Part shown: positions 20,458 to 29,120 of the stretch, piece after piece
Numbering within the stretch: the first letter of the stretch is position 1
How the letters are laid out: the number at the start of each line of letters is the position of its first letter
Source: Labrys sedimenti
Lineage (GTDB): Bacteria; Pseudomonadota; Alphaproteobacteria; Rhizobiales; Labraceae
Length of the DNA stretch: 64,000 nt
Direction of reading: 5' to 3'
NCBI RefSeq assembly: GCF_034424805.1
Contig: NZ_JAXOUF010000001.1
Coordinates: 62,001-126,000, forward strand
Made by a program: the position numbers and the translations under genes
The notes under the pieces: model-generated
Seen by the model: only the letters and a program-made list of their open reading frames with translations
What the model was told of the DNA's origin: nothing
Databases searched by the model: none

Positions 20458-21078
20458 ATGAAACTCGCAATTACCACTCTCGAAGGCTCCGAAGCCGGTT
20501 CGGTCACGCTGTCTGACGAGATCTTCGGTCTCGAGCCGCGCGCCGACATCCTGCAGCGTGTCGTGCGCTGGCAGCTGGCCAAGCGCCAGGCCGGTACGCA
20601 CAAGACCCTCGGCCGGTCCGAAATCAACCGGACCAAGAAGAAGCTGTACAAGCAGAAGGGCACCGGCGGTGCTCGTCACGGTGCAGCCTCGGCTCCGCAG
20701 TTCCGTGGCGGTGGTCGCGCCTTCGGTCCGGTCGTGCGCTCTCATGCGCATGATCTGCCCAAGAAGGTCCGTGCCCTCGGCCTCAAGCATGCGCTTTCGT
20801 CCAAGGCGAAGACGCAGCAGCTGATCATCGTCGACAAGGCCGTCGCCGAAGTGATCAAGACCAAAGCGCTGAAGGAAACCTTCGGCAAGCGCGGTCTGGC
20901 CAATGTGCTGATCATCGACGGCGCCGAACTCGACCAGAACTTCGCACTGGCCGCCCGCAACATCCCCAACGTGGATGTGCTGCCGGTCCAGGGCATCAAC
21001 GTCTACGACATTCTCCGCCGTGACAGCCTCGTGCTTACCAAGGCGGCCGTCGATGCGCTGGAGGCGCGCTTCAAATGA
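20458..21078 (+). CDS. rplD: 50S ribosomal protein L4
   Basis: L4 lines the exit tunnel; in E. coli it also represses the S10 operon. The 206-residue product shows the tunnel loop TGGARHGAASAPQFRGGGRA. The ATG at 20458 follows GAGGAGGAG. The stop overlaps the rplW start (ATGA), indicating coupled translation. Confidence 0.98.
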   Translation: MKLAITTLEGSEAGSVTLSDEIFGLEPRADILQRVVRWQLAKRQAGTHKTLGRSEINRTKKKLYKQKGTGGARHGAASAPQFRGGGRAFGPVVRSHAHDLPKKVRALGLKHALSSKAKTQQLIIVDKAVAEVIKTKALKETFGKRGLANVLIIDGAELDQNFALAARNIPNVDVLPVQGINVYDILRRDSLVLTKAAVDALEARFK

Positions 21079-21371
21079 GCACCGATGTCAGGCATTACGA
21101 CGTGATCGTGTCGCCGGTGATCACCGAGAAGGCGACCGCTCAGTCGGAACATAACCAGGTGGTGTTCCGGGTTTCCCCGGATGCGACCAAGCCGCAGATC
21201 AAAGCCGCCGTCGAAAAGCTGTTCAATGTCAAGGTGACGGGTGTCAATACGCTCGTTCGCAAGGGCAAGACCAAGCGTTTCAAGGGCATTCTGGGCACTC
21301 AGAGCGATGTCAAGCGCGCGATCGTGACTCTGGCCGAAGGCCACACGATCGACGTGACGACGGGCCTCTGA
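21075..21371 (+). CDS. rplW: 50S ribosomal protein L23
   Basis: L23 is the tunnel-exit protein that docks trigger factor and SRP. The 98-residue product contains the conserved SPVITEKAT and VRKGKTKRFKG segments. It overlaps rplD by four bases. Confidence 0.97.
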   Translation: MSTDVRHYDVIVSPVITEKATAQSEHNQVVFRVSPDATKPQIKAAVEKLFNVKVTGVNTLVRKGKTKRFKGILGTQSDVKRAIVTLAEGHTIDVTTGL

Positions 21372-21399
21372 GGCGCGGGCCGGAAAGGGAGAGAGACCA

Positions 21400-22233
21400 A
21401 TGGCTCTCAGGAAATACAAGCCGGTTACGCCGGGCCTGCGCCAGCTCGTGCTGGTCGACCGTTCCGCCCTGTACAAGGGCGCTCCGGTCAAGACCTTGAC
21501 CGAGGGCCTGACCAAGTCGGGTGGCCGCAACAACACGGGCCGCATTACCTCGTTCCGCAAGTCGGGCGGGCATAAGCGGGCCTATCGCATCGTTGACTTC
21601 AAGCGCCGCAAGCTCGATGTCGAAGGTACGGTCGAGCGGATCGAGTACGATCCCAACCGCACGGCGTTCATCGCGCTGATCGACTACACCGATGGCGAGA
21701 AGGCCTACATCCTGGCTCCGCAGCGTCTGGCTGTCGGCGACAAGGTGATTGCCGCCGCCTCGGCCGACGTGAAGCCGGGCAATGCCATGCCGATGTCGGC
21801 GATGCCGGTAGGCACCATCGTCCACAATGTAGAGCTCAAGCTCGGCCGTGGCGGTTCGGTGGCCCGGTCTGCCGGCAGCTATGCCCAGATCGCCGGCCGC
21901 GATGGCGCCTATGTCATCCTGCGCCTGAACTCGGGCGAGCAGCGCTTGGTTCTGTCGAGCTGCTTTGCCACGGTGGGTGCGGTGTCGAACCCGGACCACA
22001 TGAACATCTCGCTCGGTAAGGCGGGTCGTTCGCGCTGGCTGGGCGTCAAGCCGTCCGTCCGCGGTGTTGCCATGAACCCGATCGACCATCCCCATGGTGG
22101 CGGTGAAGGCCGTACCTCGGGTGGCCGTCACCCTGTCACGCCCTGGGGCAAGCCGACCAAGGGCAAGAAGACGCGTTCGAACAAGGCGACGAACAAGTTC
22201 ATCGTCTCGTCCCGTCACGCTAAGAAGAAGTAA
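21400..22233 (+). CDS. rplB: 50S ribosomal protein L2
   Basis: L2 helps join the subunits and supports peptidyl transfer. The 277-residue protein has the hallmark NPIDHPHGGGEGRTSGGRHP with the essential histidine near residue 229. GGAAAGGGAGAG precedes the ATG. Confidence 0.98.
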   Translation: MALRKYKPVTPGLRQLVLVDRSALYKGAPVKTLTEGLTKSGGRNNTGRITSFRKSGGHKRAYRIVDFKRRKLDVEGTVERIEYDPNRTAFIALIDYTDGEKAYILAPQRLAVGDKVIAAASADVKPGNAMPMSAMPVGTIVHNVELKLGRGGSVARSAGSYAQIAGRDGAYVILRLNSGEQRLVLSSCFATVGAVSNPDHMNISLGKAGRSRWLGVKPSVRGVAMNPIDHPHGGGEGRTSGGRHPVTPWGKPTKGKKTRSNKATNKFIVSSRHAKKK

Positions 22234-22244
22234 GGAGACCACCC

Positions 22245-22523
22245 GTGTCCCGCTCAGTCTGGAAAGGCCCGTTTGTCGACGGGTACCTCCTGAAAAAGGC
22301 GGATGCCGCGCGCGGCTCCGGCCGCAGCGAGGTCATCAAGACCTGGAGCCGTCGCTCCACCATCCTGCCGCACTTCATCGGCGTGACTTTTGGCGTCTAC
22401 AACGGCCAGAAGCATGTCCCGGTGCAGGTGACCGAAGACATGGTTGGTATGAAGCTCGGCGAGTTTGCTCCGACCCGGACCTTCTATGGTCACGCGGCGG
22501 ACAAGAAGTCGAAGAGGAAGTAA
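22245..22523 (+). CDS. rpsS: 30S ribosomal protein S19
   Basis: S19 is a 30S head protein near the A site. The 92-residue product begins SRSVWKGPFVDGYLLKK from a GTG at 22245, which is preceded by AAGGAGA. rplV follows three bases after the stop. Confidence 0.97.
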   Translation: MSRSVWKGPFVDGYLLKKADAARGSGRSEVIKTWSRRSTILPHFIGVTFGVYNGQKHVPVQVTEDMVGMKLGEFAPTRTFYGHAADKKSKRK

Positions 22524-22526
22524 GTC

Positions 22527-22907
22527 ATGGGCAAGCCGAAGTCCGAACGGGCCCTGCCTGACAATGAAGCGAAGGCGGTTGCGCGCATGCTGCGCGTTTC
22601 GCCGCAGAAGCTCAATCTCGTCGCGTCCCTGATCCGCGGCAAGAAGGTGGACTCGGCTCTGGCCGACCTGACCTTCTCGCGCAAGCGCATCGCCACCGAC
22701 GTGAAGAAGACGCTGCAAAGCGCCATTGCCAATGCCGAAAACAATCATGGCCTCGACGTGGACGATCTGATCGTCTCCGAAGCCTATGTCGGCAAGGCAT
22801 TCGTCATCAAGCGTTTCCATGCCCGCGCCCGCGGCCGGGCAGGGCGCATCGAGAAGCCCTTCTCCAACCTGACGGTCGTCGTCCGCCAGGTCGAAGCCAA
22901 GGCGTAA
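22527..22907 (+). CDS. rplV: 50S ribosomal protein L22
   Basis: L22 lines the exit tunnel with its beta hairpin, which forms part of the macrolide site. The 126-residue product has ARMLRVSPQKLNLVASLIRG and the C-terminal hairpin RARGRAGRIEKPFSNLTVVV, both conserved. Confidence 0.97.
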   Translation: MGKPKSERALPDNEAKAVARMLRVSPQKLNLVASLIRGKKVDSALADLTFSRKRIATDVKKTLQSAIANAENNHGLDVDDLIVSEAYVGKAFVIKRFHARARGRAGRIEKPFSNLTVVVRQVEAKA

Positions 22908-22917
22908 GGAGCAAACG

Positions 22918-23628
22918 ATGGGACAGAAAGTTAATCCGATCGGCCTGCGTCTGGGCATCAACCGGACCTGGGATTCCCGCTGGTTCGCCAACAAGGGCGA
23001 ATATGGCAAGCTGCTGCACGAGGACATTGCGATCCGCCAGGCGCTGATGAAGCTCCTGAAGCAGGCCGCCGTGTCGCGCATCGTCATCGAGCGTCCGCAC
23101 AAGAAGTGCCGCGTCACGATCTACTCGGCTCGTCCGGGCATCGTGATCGGCAAGAAGGGCGCCGACATCGACAAGCTGAAGAAGGCCGTGTCGAAGCTCA
23201 CCACCTCGGAAGTGCACATCAACATCGTTGAAGTGCGCAAGCCCGAAGTGGATGCGACCCTGGTTGCGGATTCGATCGCTCAGCAGTTGGAGCGTCGCGT
23301 TGCGTTCCGCCGCGCCATGAAGCGTGCCGTGCAGTCGGCCATGCGTCTGGGCGCCGAAGGCATCCGTATCAATTGCTCGGGCCGTCTGGGTGGCGCTGAA
23401 ATCGCGCGTCTGGAGTGGTATCGCGAAGGTCGCGTGCCGCTGCATACGCTGCGCGCCGATGTCGATTACGGCACGGCGACGGCATTCACTACCTTCGGTA
23501 CGTGCGGCATCAAGGTCTGGATCTTCAAGGGCGAAATCCTCGAGCACGATCCGATGGCCCAGGACAAGCGCCTGGCGGAGGCCGACACCGGCCGTTCGTC
23601 TTCGCGCCCCCGTCACGAAGCTGCGTGA
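22918..23628 (+). CDS. rpsC: 30S ribosomal protein S3
   Basis: S3 forms part of the mRNA entry site and its helicase activity. The 236-residue product starts MGQKVNPIGLRLGI and has the KH-domain GxxG loop in IVIGKKGADIDKLK near residue 80. The C-terminal domain ends in a short basic tail. Confidence 0.98.
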   Translation: MGQKVNPIGLRLGINRTWDSRWFANKGEYGKLLHEDIAIRQALMKLLKQAAVSRIVIERPHKKCRVTIYSARPGIVIGKKGADIDKLKKAVSKLTTSEVHINIVEVRKPEVDATLVADSIAQQLERRVAFRRAMKRAVQSAMRLGAEGIRINCSGRLGGAEIARLEWYREGRVPLHTLRADVDYGTATAFTTFGTCGIKVWIFKGEILEHDPMAQDKRLAEADTGRSSSRPRHEAA

Positions 23629-23658
23629 GCGGCTTGCGGGAGTTGAGAGAATAGAACC

Positions 23659-24072
23659 ATGTTGCAACCCAAGCGCACTAAATTCCGTAAGCAGTTCAAG
23701 GGCCGCATTCACGGTGTGGCCTCTTCGGGCGCGCTCCTGAACTTCGGCCAGTTCGGTCTGAAGGCCCTGGAACCCGAACGTATCACCGCGCGTCAGATCG
23801 AAGCCGCTCGTCGTGCGATCACCCGTGAGATGAAGCGCCAGGGCCGTGTATGGATCCGCATGTTTCCGGACGTGCCGGTCTCGGCAAAGCCGGCTGAAGT
23901 GCGCATGGGTAAGGGCAAGGGTGCTCCCGATCATTGGGTCGCCCGTGTCAAGCCGGGGCGCATCATGTTCGAGCTGGATGGTGTGAGCGAGGAAATCGCT
24001 CGCTCCGCCCTGACCCTCGCTGCCGCCAAGCTGCCGATCAAGACCCGCATCATCCAGCGCATTGCTGAGTGA
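23659..24072 (+). CDS. rplP: 50S ribosomal protein L16
   Basis: L16 is a late assembly protein near the A-site tRNA. The 137-residue product starts MLQPKRTKFRKQFKGRIHG and has GKGKGAPDHWVARVKPGRI. Its C terminus is close to rpmC, whose Shine-Dalgarno sequence overlaps the rplP stop. Confidence 0.97.
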   Translation: MLQPKRTKFRKQFKGRIHGVASSGALLNFGQFGLKALEPERITARQIEAARRAITREMKRQGRVWIRMFPDVPVSAKPAEVRMGKGKGAPDHWVARVKPGRIMFELDGVSEEIARSALTLAAAKLPIKTRIIQRIAE

Positions 24073-24082
24073 GGAAAACACC

Positions 24083-24286
24083 ATGAAGATTCAAGACATC
24101 AAGGTGCTGTCCGACGACCAGCTTGCCGATGAACTCGCCAAGCAGAAGAAGTCGCAGTTCAACATGCGCTTCCAGAAGGCCACGGGTCAGCTCGAAAACA
24201 CGGCCGAGGTGCGCAAGGTTCGCCGCACTATCGCCAAGATCAAGACGGTTCAGAGCCAGAAGGCCGCGACCAAAGCCAAGGCTTGA
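24083..24286 (+). CDS. rpmC: 50S ribosomal protein L29
   Basis: L29 sits at the tunnel exit beside L23. The 67-residue product starts MKIQDIKVLSDDQLAD from the ATG at 24083, preceded by GAGGA at 24071-24075. The conserved FNMRFQKATGQLENTAEVR helix pair is present. A start at 24062 would overlap rplP and lies upstream of the ribosome-binding site. Confidence 0.96.
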   Translation: MKIQDIKVLSDDQLADELAKQKKSQFNMRFQKATGQLENTAEVRKVRRTIAKIKTVQSQKAATKAKA

Positions 24287-24297
24287 GGAGATAATTC

Positions 24298-24549
24298 ATG
24301 CCCAAGCGCGTCCTGCAAGGCGTCGTCGTCTCTGACAAGAACGACAAGACGATTGTGGTGAAGGTGGAGCGCCGCTTCACCCATCCGCTGCTGAAGAAGA
24401 CGGTGCGTCGCACCAAGAACTACCATGCTCATGACGAGAGCAACGGCCATAAGGTCGGTGATATCGTGTGGATCGAAGAGGGTCGCCCGATGTCGAAGCT
24501 GAAGCGCTGGGTCGTCGTCGACCAGGCGGCGGAAGCAGCCAAGGCTTGA
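24298..24549 (+). CDS. rpsQ: 30S ribosomal protein S17
   Basis: S17 is a primary 16S rRNA binder. The 83-residue OB-fold protein has LQGVVVSDKNDKTIVVKVER and KNYHAHDE. It is the last gene of the S10 group here; a terminator-like hairpin and a 336-base gap follow, unlike the usual tight spacing to rplN. Confidence 0.96.
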   Translation: MPKRVLQGVVVSDKNDKTIVVKVERRFTHPLLKKTVRRTKNYHAHDESNGHKVGDIVWIEEGRPMSKLKRWVVVDQAAEAAKA

Positions 24550-24604
24550 TCGTCTGGCAGGGCAGGGAGGCGTTCCAGCGCCTTCGCGCCGACACGGTAA
24601 AATA

Positions 24605-24630
24605 AAAGCCGGCGGAAGCCGGCTTTGTGC
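24605..24630 (+). terminator. Terminator-like hairpin after rpsQ
   Basis: A perfect 9-bp stem AAAGCCGGC/GCCGGCTTT (24605-24613 with 24618-24626) closes a GGAA tetraloop. The T tract is interrupted (TTTGTGCTTGT), so termination may be partial. Confidence 0.7.
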
Positions 24631-24659
24631 TTGTGATTGGCCGAAGGAATCGCTAGAAG
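24630..24659 (+). promoter_or_regulatory. Possible spc operon promoter
   Basis: CTTGTG (24630-24635), 17 bases, then CTAGAA (24653-24658), continuing GAC. The -10 and its flank, AATCGCTAGAAGAC, nearly repeat the site before rpsM (AATCTCTAGAAGAC). Confidence 0.48.
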
Positions 24660-24885
24660 ACCGGCTTTCCTGGAGCGTTGGCGAAAGGGGTGGAGGTCTC
24701 CACCGCCTTGGCCGCGCTTTCGTGCTTGTTAGTGATTTGCCGGCTGCAAGGCTGGCGAAGTGGGCTCAAAGCCGAGCAGGCGGCGAGCTTCACGGCGGTT
24801 GGGTTTCGATCCTGCTGCCAAACCCGAGGTTGGGCCGGGTCCGCTGCGTGCGGATACCAGCCTGCGAAGAATAAGAGGGTACGTC

Positions 24886-25254
24886 ATGATTCAGATGCAA
24901 TCGAATCTCGACGTCGCGGACAATTCTGGTGCCCGACGCGTGATGTGCATCAAGGTTTTGGGCGGCTCGAAGCGGAAATATGCTTCCGTCGGCGACGTTA
25001 TTGTCGTTTCGATCAAGGAAGCCATTCCGCGCGGGCGCGTCAAAAAGGGTGATGTGATGAAGGCCGTGGTCGTGCGTACGGCCAAGGACATCCGTCGTCC
25101 CGACGGTTCGGTGATCCGCTTCGACCGCAATGCGGCCGTGCTGATCAACAATCAGAAAGAGCCGATCGGCACCCGCATCTTCGGGCCGGTTCCGCGCGAG
25201 CTGCGCGCCAAGAACCACATGAAGATCATCTCTCTGGCTCCGGAGGTGTTGTAA
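24886..25254 (+). CDS. rplN: 50S ribosomal protein L14
   Basis: L14 lies at the subunit interface and is the docking site of the silencing factor RsfS. The 122-residue product starts MIQMQSNLDVADNSGARRV, the canonical beginning, from the ATG at 24886 with AGAGGG upstream. It heads the spc group. Confidence 0.98.
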   Translation: MIQMQSNLDVADNSGARRVMCIKVLGGSKRKYASVGDVIVVSIKEAIPRGRVKKGDVMKAVVVRTAKDIRRPDGSVIRFDRNAAVLINNQKEPIGTRIFGPVPRELRAKNHMKIISLAPEVL

Positions 25255-25255
25255 C

Positions 25256-25573
25256 ATGGCCGCCAAGATCAAGAAGGGCGACAAGGTCGTCGTCATGACC
25301 GGCCGCTCCAAGGGCCGTGTCGGTGAAGTGATCCAGGTGTTCCCGGAAGAGAACCGTGCGATCATCCGCGGCGTGAACGTCGTGCGTCGCCATCAGCGCC
25401 AGACCGCGAGCCAGGAAGGCGGCGTGGTTTCGAAGGAAGCGCCGATCCACCTGTCGAACGTCGCCATTGCCGATCCCAAGGATGGCAAGCCGACCCGCGT
25501 CGGCTTCAAGGTTCTCGATGGCGGCAAGAAGGTTCGCGTCGCCAAGCGTTCGGGAGAGCAGATCGATGGCTAA
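25256..25573 (+). CDS. rplX: 50S ribosomal protein L24
   Basis: L24 is an assembly initiator with an N-terminal KOW motif (KIKKGDKVVVMTGRSKGRVG). The 105-residue frame starts one base after the rplN stop. Its last eight bases overlap the start of rplE. Confidence 0.97.
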   Translation: MAAKIKKGDKVVVMTGRSKGRVGEVIQVFPEENRAIIRGVNVVRRHQRQTASQEGGVVSKEAPIHLSNVAIADPKDGKPTRVGFKVLDGGKKVRVAKRSGEQIDG

Positions 25574-26153
25574 GTCCCCAGCCACGGCCGAGACCGCGAA
25601 TGGCGATGCCTATTCGCCGCGTCTGAAGGCCTATTACAATGACGTGGTTCGTCCCGAGCTGATCAAGCAGTTCGGCTACAAGAACCCGATGGAAGTCCCC
25701 ACGATCTCCAAGATCGTGCTGAACATGGGCGTGGGCGAAGCCACCGCCGACACCAAGAAGGTCACCGTTGCGGCCGCCGACCTTGCTCTCATTGCGGGTC
25801 AGAAGCCGGTGATCACGCGGGCTCGCAAGGCGATCTCGCAGTTCAAGGTGCGTGAGAACATGCCGATCGGCGCGAAGGTCACCCTTCGCAAGACTCGCAT
25901 GTATGAGTTCTTCGACCGCCTGGTGACGATCGCGCTGCCGCGTGTTCGTGACTTCCGTGGCCTCAACCCGAAGAGCTTCGATGGCCGTGGCAACTATGCC
26001 ATGGGCTTCAAGGAGCACATCGTGTTCCCCGAGATCAACTACGACAAGGTCGATCAAGTCTGGGGTATGGACATCGTCGTCTGCACCACGGCCAAGACCG
26101 ATGAGGAAGCGCGTGCGCTTCTGAAGTTGATGAACTTCCCCTTCCGGCAGTGA
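25566..26153 (+). CDS. rplE: 50S ribosomal protein L5
   Basis: L5 binds 5S rRNA and contacts P-site tRNA. The ATG at 25566 gives 195 residues, slightly longer than the E. coli form because of an N-terminal extension (AKSPATAETANGDAYSPRL). GGGAGAG lies at 25552-25558 within rplX. The conserved NMGVGEA and KVTLRKTRMYEFFDRL segments are present. The eight-base overlap with rplX implies coupling. Confidence 0.97.
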   Translation: MAKSPATAETANGDAYSPRLKAYYNDVVRPELIKQFGYKNPMEVPTISKIVLNMGVGEATADTKKVTVAAADLALIAGQKPVITRARKAISQFKVRENMPIGAKVTLRKTRMYEFFDRLVTIALPRVRDFRGLNPKSFDGRGNYAMGFKEHIVFPEINYDKVDQVWGMDIVVCTTAKTDEEARALLKLMNFPFRQ

Positions 26154-26195
26154 GGCGGTTGATCCGCCCTCAAACGCGGAACGTTGGAGACCTAC

Positions 26196-26501
26196 ATGGC
26201 TAAGAAAAGTTCGATTGAGAAGAACAAGCGCCGCGAAAAGCTCGCCAAGCAGTATGCTGGCCGCCGCTCCCGCTTGAAGGCCATCGCCAATGACGAGTCG
26301 TTGTCGATGGAAGAGCGCTTCACCGCTCGTCTGAAGCTCTCGGAACTGCCGCGCAACTCCGCCAAGGAGCGCGTGCGCAACCGTTGCGAAGTGACCGGCC
26401 GCCCGCGCGCCGTTTACCGCAAGCTGAAGATGTCGCGTATTGCTTTGCGCGAACTCGGTTCCAAGGGGCTGGTTCCCGGCCTCGTGAAGTCGAGCTGGTG
26501 A
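26196..26501 (+). CDS. rpsN: 30S ribosomal protein S14
   Basis: S14 is a 30S head protein. The 101-residue product is the longer, zinc-independent form: it has only one cysteine in NRCEVTGRPRAVYRK instead of the CxxC pairs of the short form. The ATG at 26196 follows GGAGA at 26186-26190. Confidence 0.97.
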   Translation: MAKKSSIEKNKRREKLAKQYAGRRSRLKAIANDESLSMEERFTARLKLSELPRNSAKERVRNRCEVTGRPRAVYRKLKMSRIALRELGSKGLVPGLVKSSW

Positions 26502-26513
26502 GGAGATATCGTC

Positions 26514-26912
26514 ATGGCGATCAATGATCCTGTCGGCGATATGCTGACCCGTATCCGTAACGCGCAGATGCGCCGCAAGACCAGCGTTTCGACGCCCGGT
26601 TCCGGCCAGCGCGCTCGCGTTCTCGATGTGCTGCAGGCGGAAGGCTATATCCGCAACTACACCGTTACCGATTTCGGCAACGGCCGCAGCGAGTTCGAGA
26701 TCGAGTTGAAATATTATGATGGCGCCCCGGTGATCCGCGAGATCGCCCGCGTCTCGAAGCCCGGCCGCCGCGTCTACGTGTCCGTCAAGGACATTCCGCG
26801 CGTCGCTAACGGACTGGGCGTGTCCATCGTTTCGACCCCGCGTGGTGTCATGGCCGATCATCAGGCTCGTGAATCCAATGTCGGTGGCGAAGTGATCTGC
26901 ACCGTGTTCTGA
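26514..26912 (+). CDS. rpsH: 30S ribosomal protein S8
   Basis: S8 binds helix 21 of 16S rRNA and represses the spc operon in E. coli. The 132-residue product starts MAINDPVGDMLTRIRNAQMR and ends GGEVICTVF, both typical. Confidence 0.97.
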   Translation: MAINDPVGDMLTRIRNAQMRRKTSVSTPGSGQRARVLDVLQAEGYIRNYTVTDFGNGRSEFEIELKYYDGAPVIREIARVSKPGRRVYVSVKDIPRVANGLGVSIVSTPRGVMADHQARESNVGGEVICTVF

Positions 26913-26929
26913 GCCGGGGGAGAGTTAGA

Positions 26930-27463
26930 ATGTCTCGTATCGGTAAGAAGCCGGTTGCCGTTCCTGCTGGCGTCACCGCCAGCCTGGATGGCCAGACCGT
27001 CAAGGCCAAGGGCCCCAAGGGCGAACTGTTCTTCACCATTCCCGACCTCATCGCGGTCGAGTTCAAGGATGGTGCGTTCAAGGTCGACCCGAAGGACGAT
27101 TCCAAGCTCGCCCGCTCCCAGTGGGGCATGTCGCGCACCATGGTGTCCAACATCCTGGTCGGCGTGACGCAGGGCTTCGAGAAGCGTCTCGAAATCAACG
27201 GCGTCGGCTACAAGGCCGCCGTTGCCGGCAAGGTCGTCAAGCTGTCGCTCGGCTATTCGCACGACGTCGATTATCCGATCCCGGAAGGCATCACCGTGGT
27301 GACGCCCAAGCCGACGGAAATCGTCGTGTCGGGTATCGACAAGCAGAAGGTTGGCCAGGTCGCGGCTGAGATCCGCGAATATCGCGGCCCCGAACCCTAC
27401 AAGGGCAAGGGCGTCAAGTATGCTGGCGAATTCATCTTCCGCAAGGAAGGCAAGAAGAAGTAA
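26930..27463 (+). CDS. rplF: 50S ribosomal protein L6
   Basis: L6 lies near the sarcin-ricin loop. The 177-residue product starts MSRIGKKPVAVPAGV and contains GVGYKAAVAGKVVKLSLGYS and the C-terminal YRGPEPYKGKGVKY motif. Confidence 0.98.
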   Translation: MSRIGKKPVAVPAGVTASLDGQTVKAKGPKGELFFTIPDLIAVEFKDGAFKVDPKDDSKLARSQWGMSRTMVSNILVGVTQGFEKRLEINGVGYKAAVAGKVVKLSLGYSHDVDYPIPEGITVVTPKPTEIVVSGIDKQKVGQVAAEIREYRGPEPYKGKGVKYAGEFIFRKEGKKK

Positions 27464-27475
27464 CGGAGCCAATCC

Positions 27476-27838
27476 ATGGCAACTACAAGGCAAGCTCTTG
27501 AGCGCCGTAAGGCGCGTGTCCGCCGGCAGCTGCGCTCGGTGGCGAACGGACGGCCGCGCCTCTCGGTTTTCCGCTCTTCCAAGCACATCTACGCTCAGGT
27601 CATCGACGATGCGAACGGCAATACGCTGGTTTCTGCATCGACCCTCGAAAAGGACCTGCGCGGCAGCTTGAAGACGGGCGCCGACATCGAGGCCGCGAAG
27701 GTAATCGGCAAGCTCCTTGGCGAGCGTGCGGTTGCCAAGGGCGTCAAGGACGTCTTTTTCGATCGCGGCGGCTACATCTTCCACGGGCGCGTCAAGGCGC
27801 TCGCTGATGCGGCCCGCGAAAGCGGCCTCAACTTCTAA
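27476..27838 (+). CDS. rplR: 50S ribosomal protein L18
   Basis: L18 binds 5S rRNA with L5. The 120-residue product has RPRLSVFRSSKHIYAQVIDD and the C-terminal FDRGGYIFHGRVKALADAAR, both conserved. Confidence 0.97.
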   Translation: MATTRQALERRKARVRRQLRSVANGRPRLSVFRSSKHIYAQVIDDANGNTLVSASTLEKDLRGSLKTGADIEAAKVIGKLLGERAVAKGVKDVFFDRGGYIFHGRVKALADAARESGLNF

Positions 27839-27850
27839 GGAACGGATTCT

Positions 27851-28408
27851 ATGGCTCGTGAACGTGAACGTGATCGTCAGCGCGAAGAGCGCGACAGCGA
27901 GTTCGTGGACCGCCTAGTCCACATCAACCGTGTTGCCAAGGTGGTGAAGGGCGGCAAGCGCTTCGGTTTTGCGGCGCTCGTCGTCGTCGGTGACCAGAAG
28001 GGTCGTGTCGGCTACGGCCATGGCAAGGCTCGCGAAGTGCCGGAAGCCATCCGCAAGGCGACCGACCAGGCCAAGCGCGGCCTAGTGCGCGTGTCGCTGC
28101 GCGAAGGCCGCACCCTGCATCATGACGTCAATGGTCGTCATGGCGCCGGCAAGGTCATCCTGCGCGCCGCTCCGGCCGGTACCGGCATCATCGCCGGCGG
28201 CCCGATGCGTGCCGTGTTCGAATCGCTCGGCATGCATGACGTCGTCGCCAAGTCGCTGGGGTCTTCCAACCCCTACAACCTGGTGCGCGCCACTTTCGAC
28301 GCCCTGAAGCATGAGGACAGCCCGCGTTCGGTCGCGGCTCGCCGCAGCCTCAAGGTGTCGCAGATCCAGAGCCGCCGTCAGGGCATCGACGCCGAGTCGA
28401 CGGACTGA
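27851..28408 (+). CDS. rpsE: 30S ribosomal protein S5
   Basis: S5 contributes to decoding fidelity and to the mRNA entry helicase. The 185-residue product starts with a highly charged segment (RERERDRQREERDSEFVDR) and contains the double-stranded-RNA-binding fold with GRVGYGHGKAREVPEAIRKA. Confidence 0.97.
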   Translation: MARERERDRQREERDSEFVDRLVHINRVAKVVKGGKRFGFAALVVVGDQKGRVGYGHGKAREVPEAIRKATDQAKRGLVRVSLREGRTLHHDVNGRHGAGKVILRAAPAGTGIIAGGPMRAVFESLGMHDVVAKSLGSSNPYNLVRATFDALKHEDSPRSVAARRSLKVSQIQSRRQGIDAESTD

Positions 28409-28424
28409 TCGGAGGGGATGAGCA

Positions 28425-28616
28425 ATGGCTAAGACCAAGACCGTTACGGTCGAGCAGATCGGTAGCCCGATCCGCCGTACCTCGGACCAGCGCGCGACCC
28501 TCGTCGGCCTGGGCCTTAACAAGATCCGCCGCAAGAGCACGCTGGAAGATACGCCGGCCGTGCGTGGCATGATCGCCAAGCTCGGCCACCTCGTCCGCGT
28601 GGTCGAGGCCGAGTAA
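28425..28616 (+). CDS. rpmD: 50S ribosomal protein L30
   Basis: The 63-residue product has the L30 core IGSPIRRTSDQRATLVGLGL and ends in HLVRVVEAE. It lies between rpsE and rplO as expected. Confidence 0.96.
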   Translation: MAKTKTVTVEQIGSPIRRTSDQRATLVGLGLNKIRRKSTLEDTPAVRGMIAKLGHLVRVVEAE

Positions 28617-28628
28617 GGAGACGCGACG

Positions 28629-29108
28629 ATGAAACTCAACGATCTTCGCGACAATGAAGGCGCTACCAAGGCCCGTATCCGCGTCGGACGCGGTATCGGT
28701 TCTGGCAAGGGCAAGACCGGCGGCCGTGGCGTCAAGGGTCAGACCTCGCGTACCGGCGTCGCCATCAAGGGCTTCGAAGGTGGTCAGATGCCGTTGCATC
28801 GCCGCCTGCCGAAGCGTGGCTTTAACAACATCTTCGCCCTGGACTTCGCCGAGGTGAACCTCGACCGTATCCAGGTTGCCGTCGACGCCGGCAAGCTCGA
28901 CGCCAAGGCTCCGGTCACCGCCGAAGCCCTGGTGCAGGCTGGCGTGATCCGTCGCGTGCTGGATGGCGTGCGCCTGCTCGGCCGCGGCGAGATCAAGGCC
29001 AAGCTCGCCTTCGAGGTCGCCGGTGCGACCAAGAGCGCCGTGGCCGCGGTCGAAAAGGCCGGCGGTTCCGTCAAGGTGCTGAAGGCTGTGGCAAAGGCGG
29101 AAGCCTGA
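28629..29108 (+). CDS. rplO: 50S ribosomal protein L15
   Basis: L15 is a late-assembly 50S protein. The 159-residue product has the glycine- and arginine-rich N terminus (GRGIGSGKGKTGGRGVKGQ) and FEGGQMPLHRRLPKRGF. A good terminator separates it from secY. Confidence 0.97.
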   Translation: MKLNDLRDNEGATKARIRVGRGIGSGKGKTGGRGVKGQTSRTGVAIKGFEGGQMPLHRRLPKRGFNNIFALDFAEVNLDRIQVAVDAGKLDAKAPVTAEALVQAGVIRRVLDGVRLLGRGEIKAKLAFEVAGATKSAVAAVEKAGGSVKVLKAVAKAEA

Positions 29109-29120
29109 TCCTATATGAGA

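Larger units (their letters stand above)
24550..24885 (+). other. rpsQ-rplN gap separating S10 and spc groups
   Basis: This 336-base region has no convincing gene. It holds a terminator-like hairpin (24605-24626) and a promoter-like site (24630-24659), which together suggest that the S10 transcript ends and the spc transcript begins here. An in-frame upstream extension of rplN to 24760 is not conserved. Confidence 0.6.

Noticed and set aside
24083..28616. Search for rpmJ and for an extra gene between adk and rpsM.
   Set aside because: Neither was found; rpmJ is commonly located elsewhere in alphaproteobacteria, so the absence is not remarkable.
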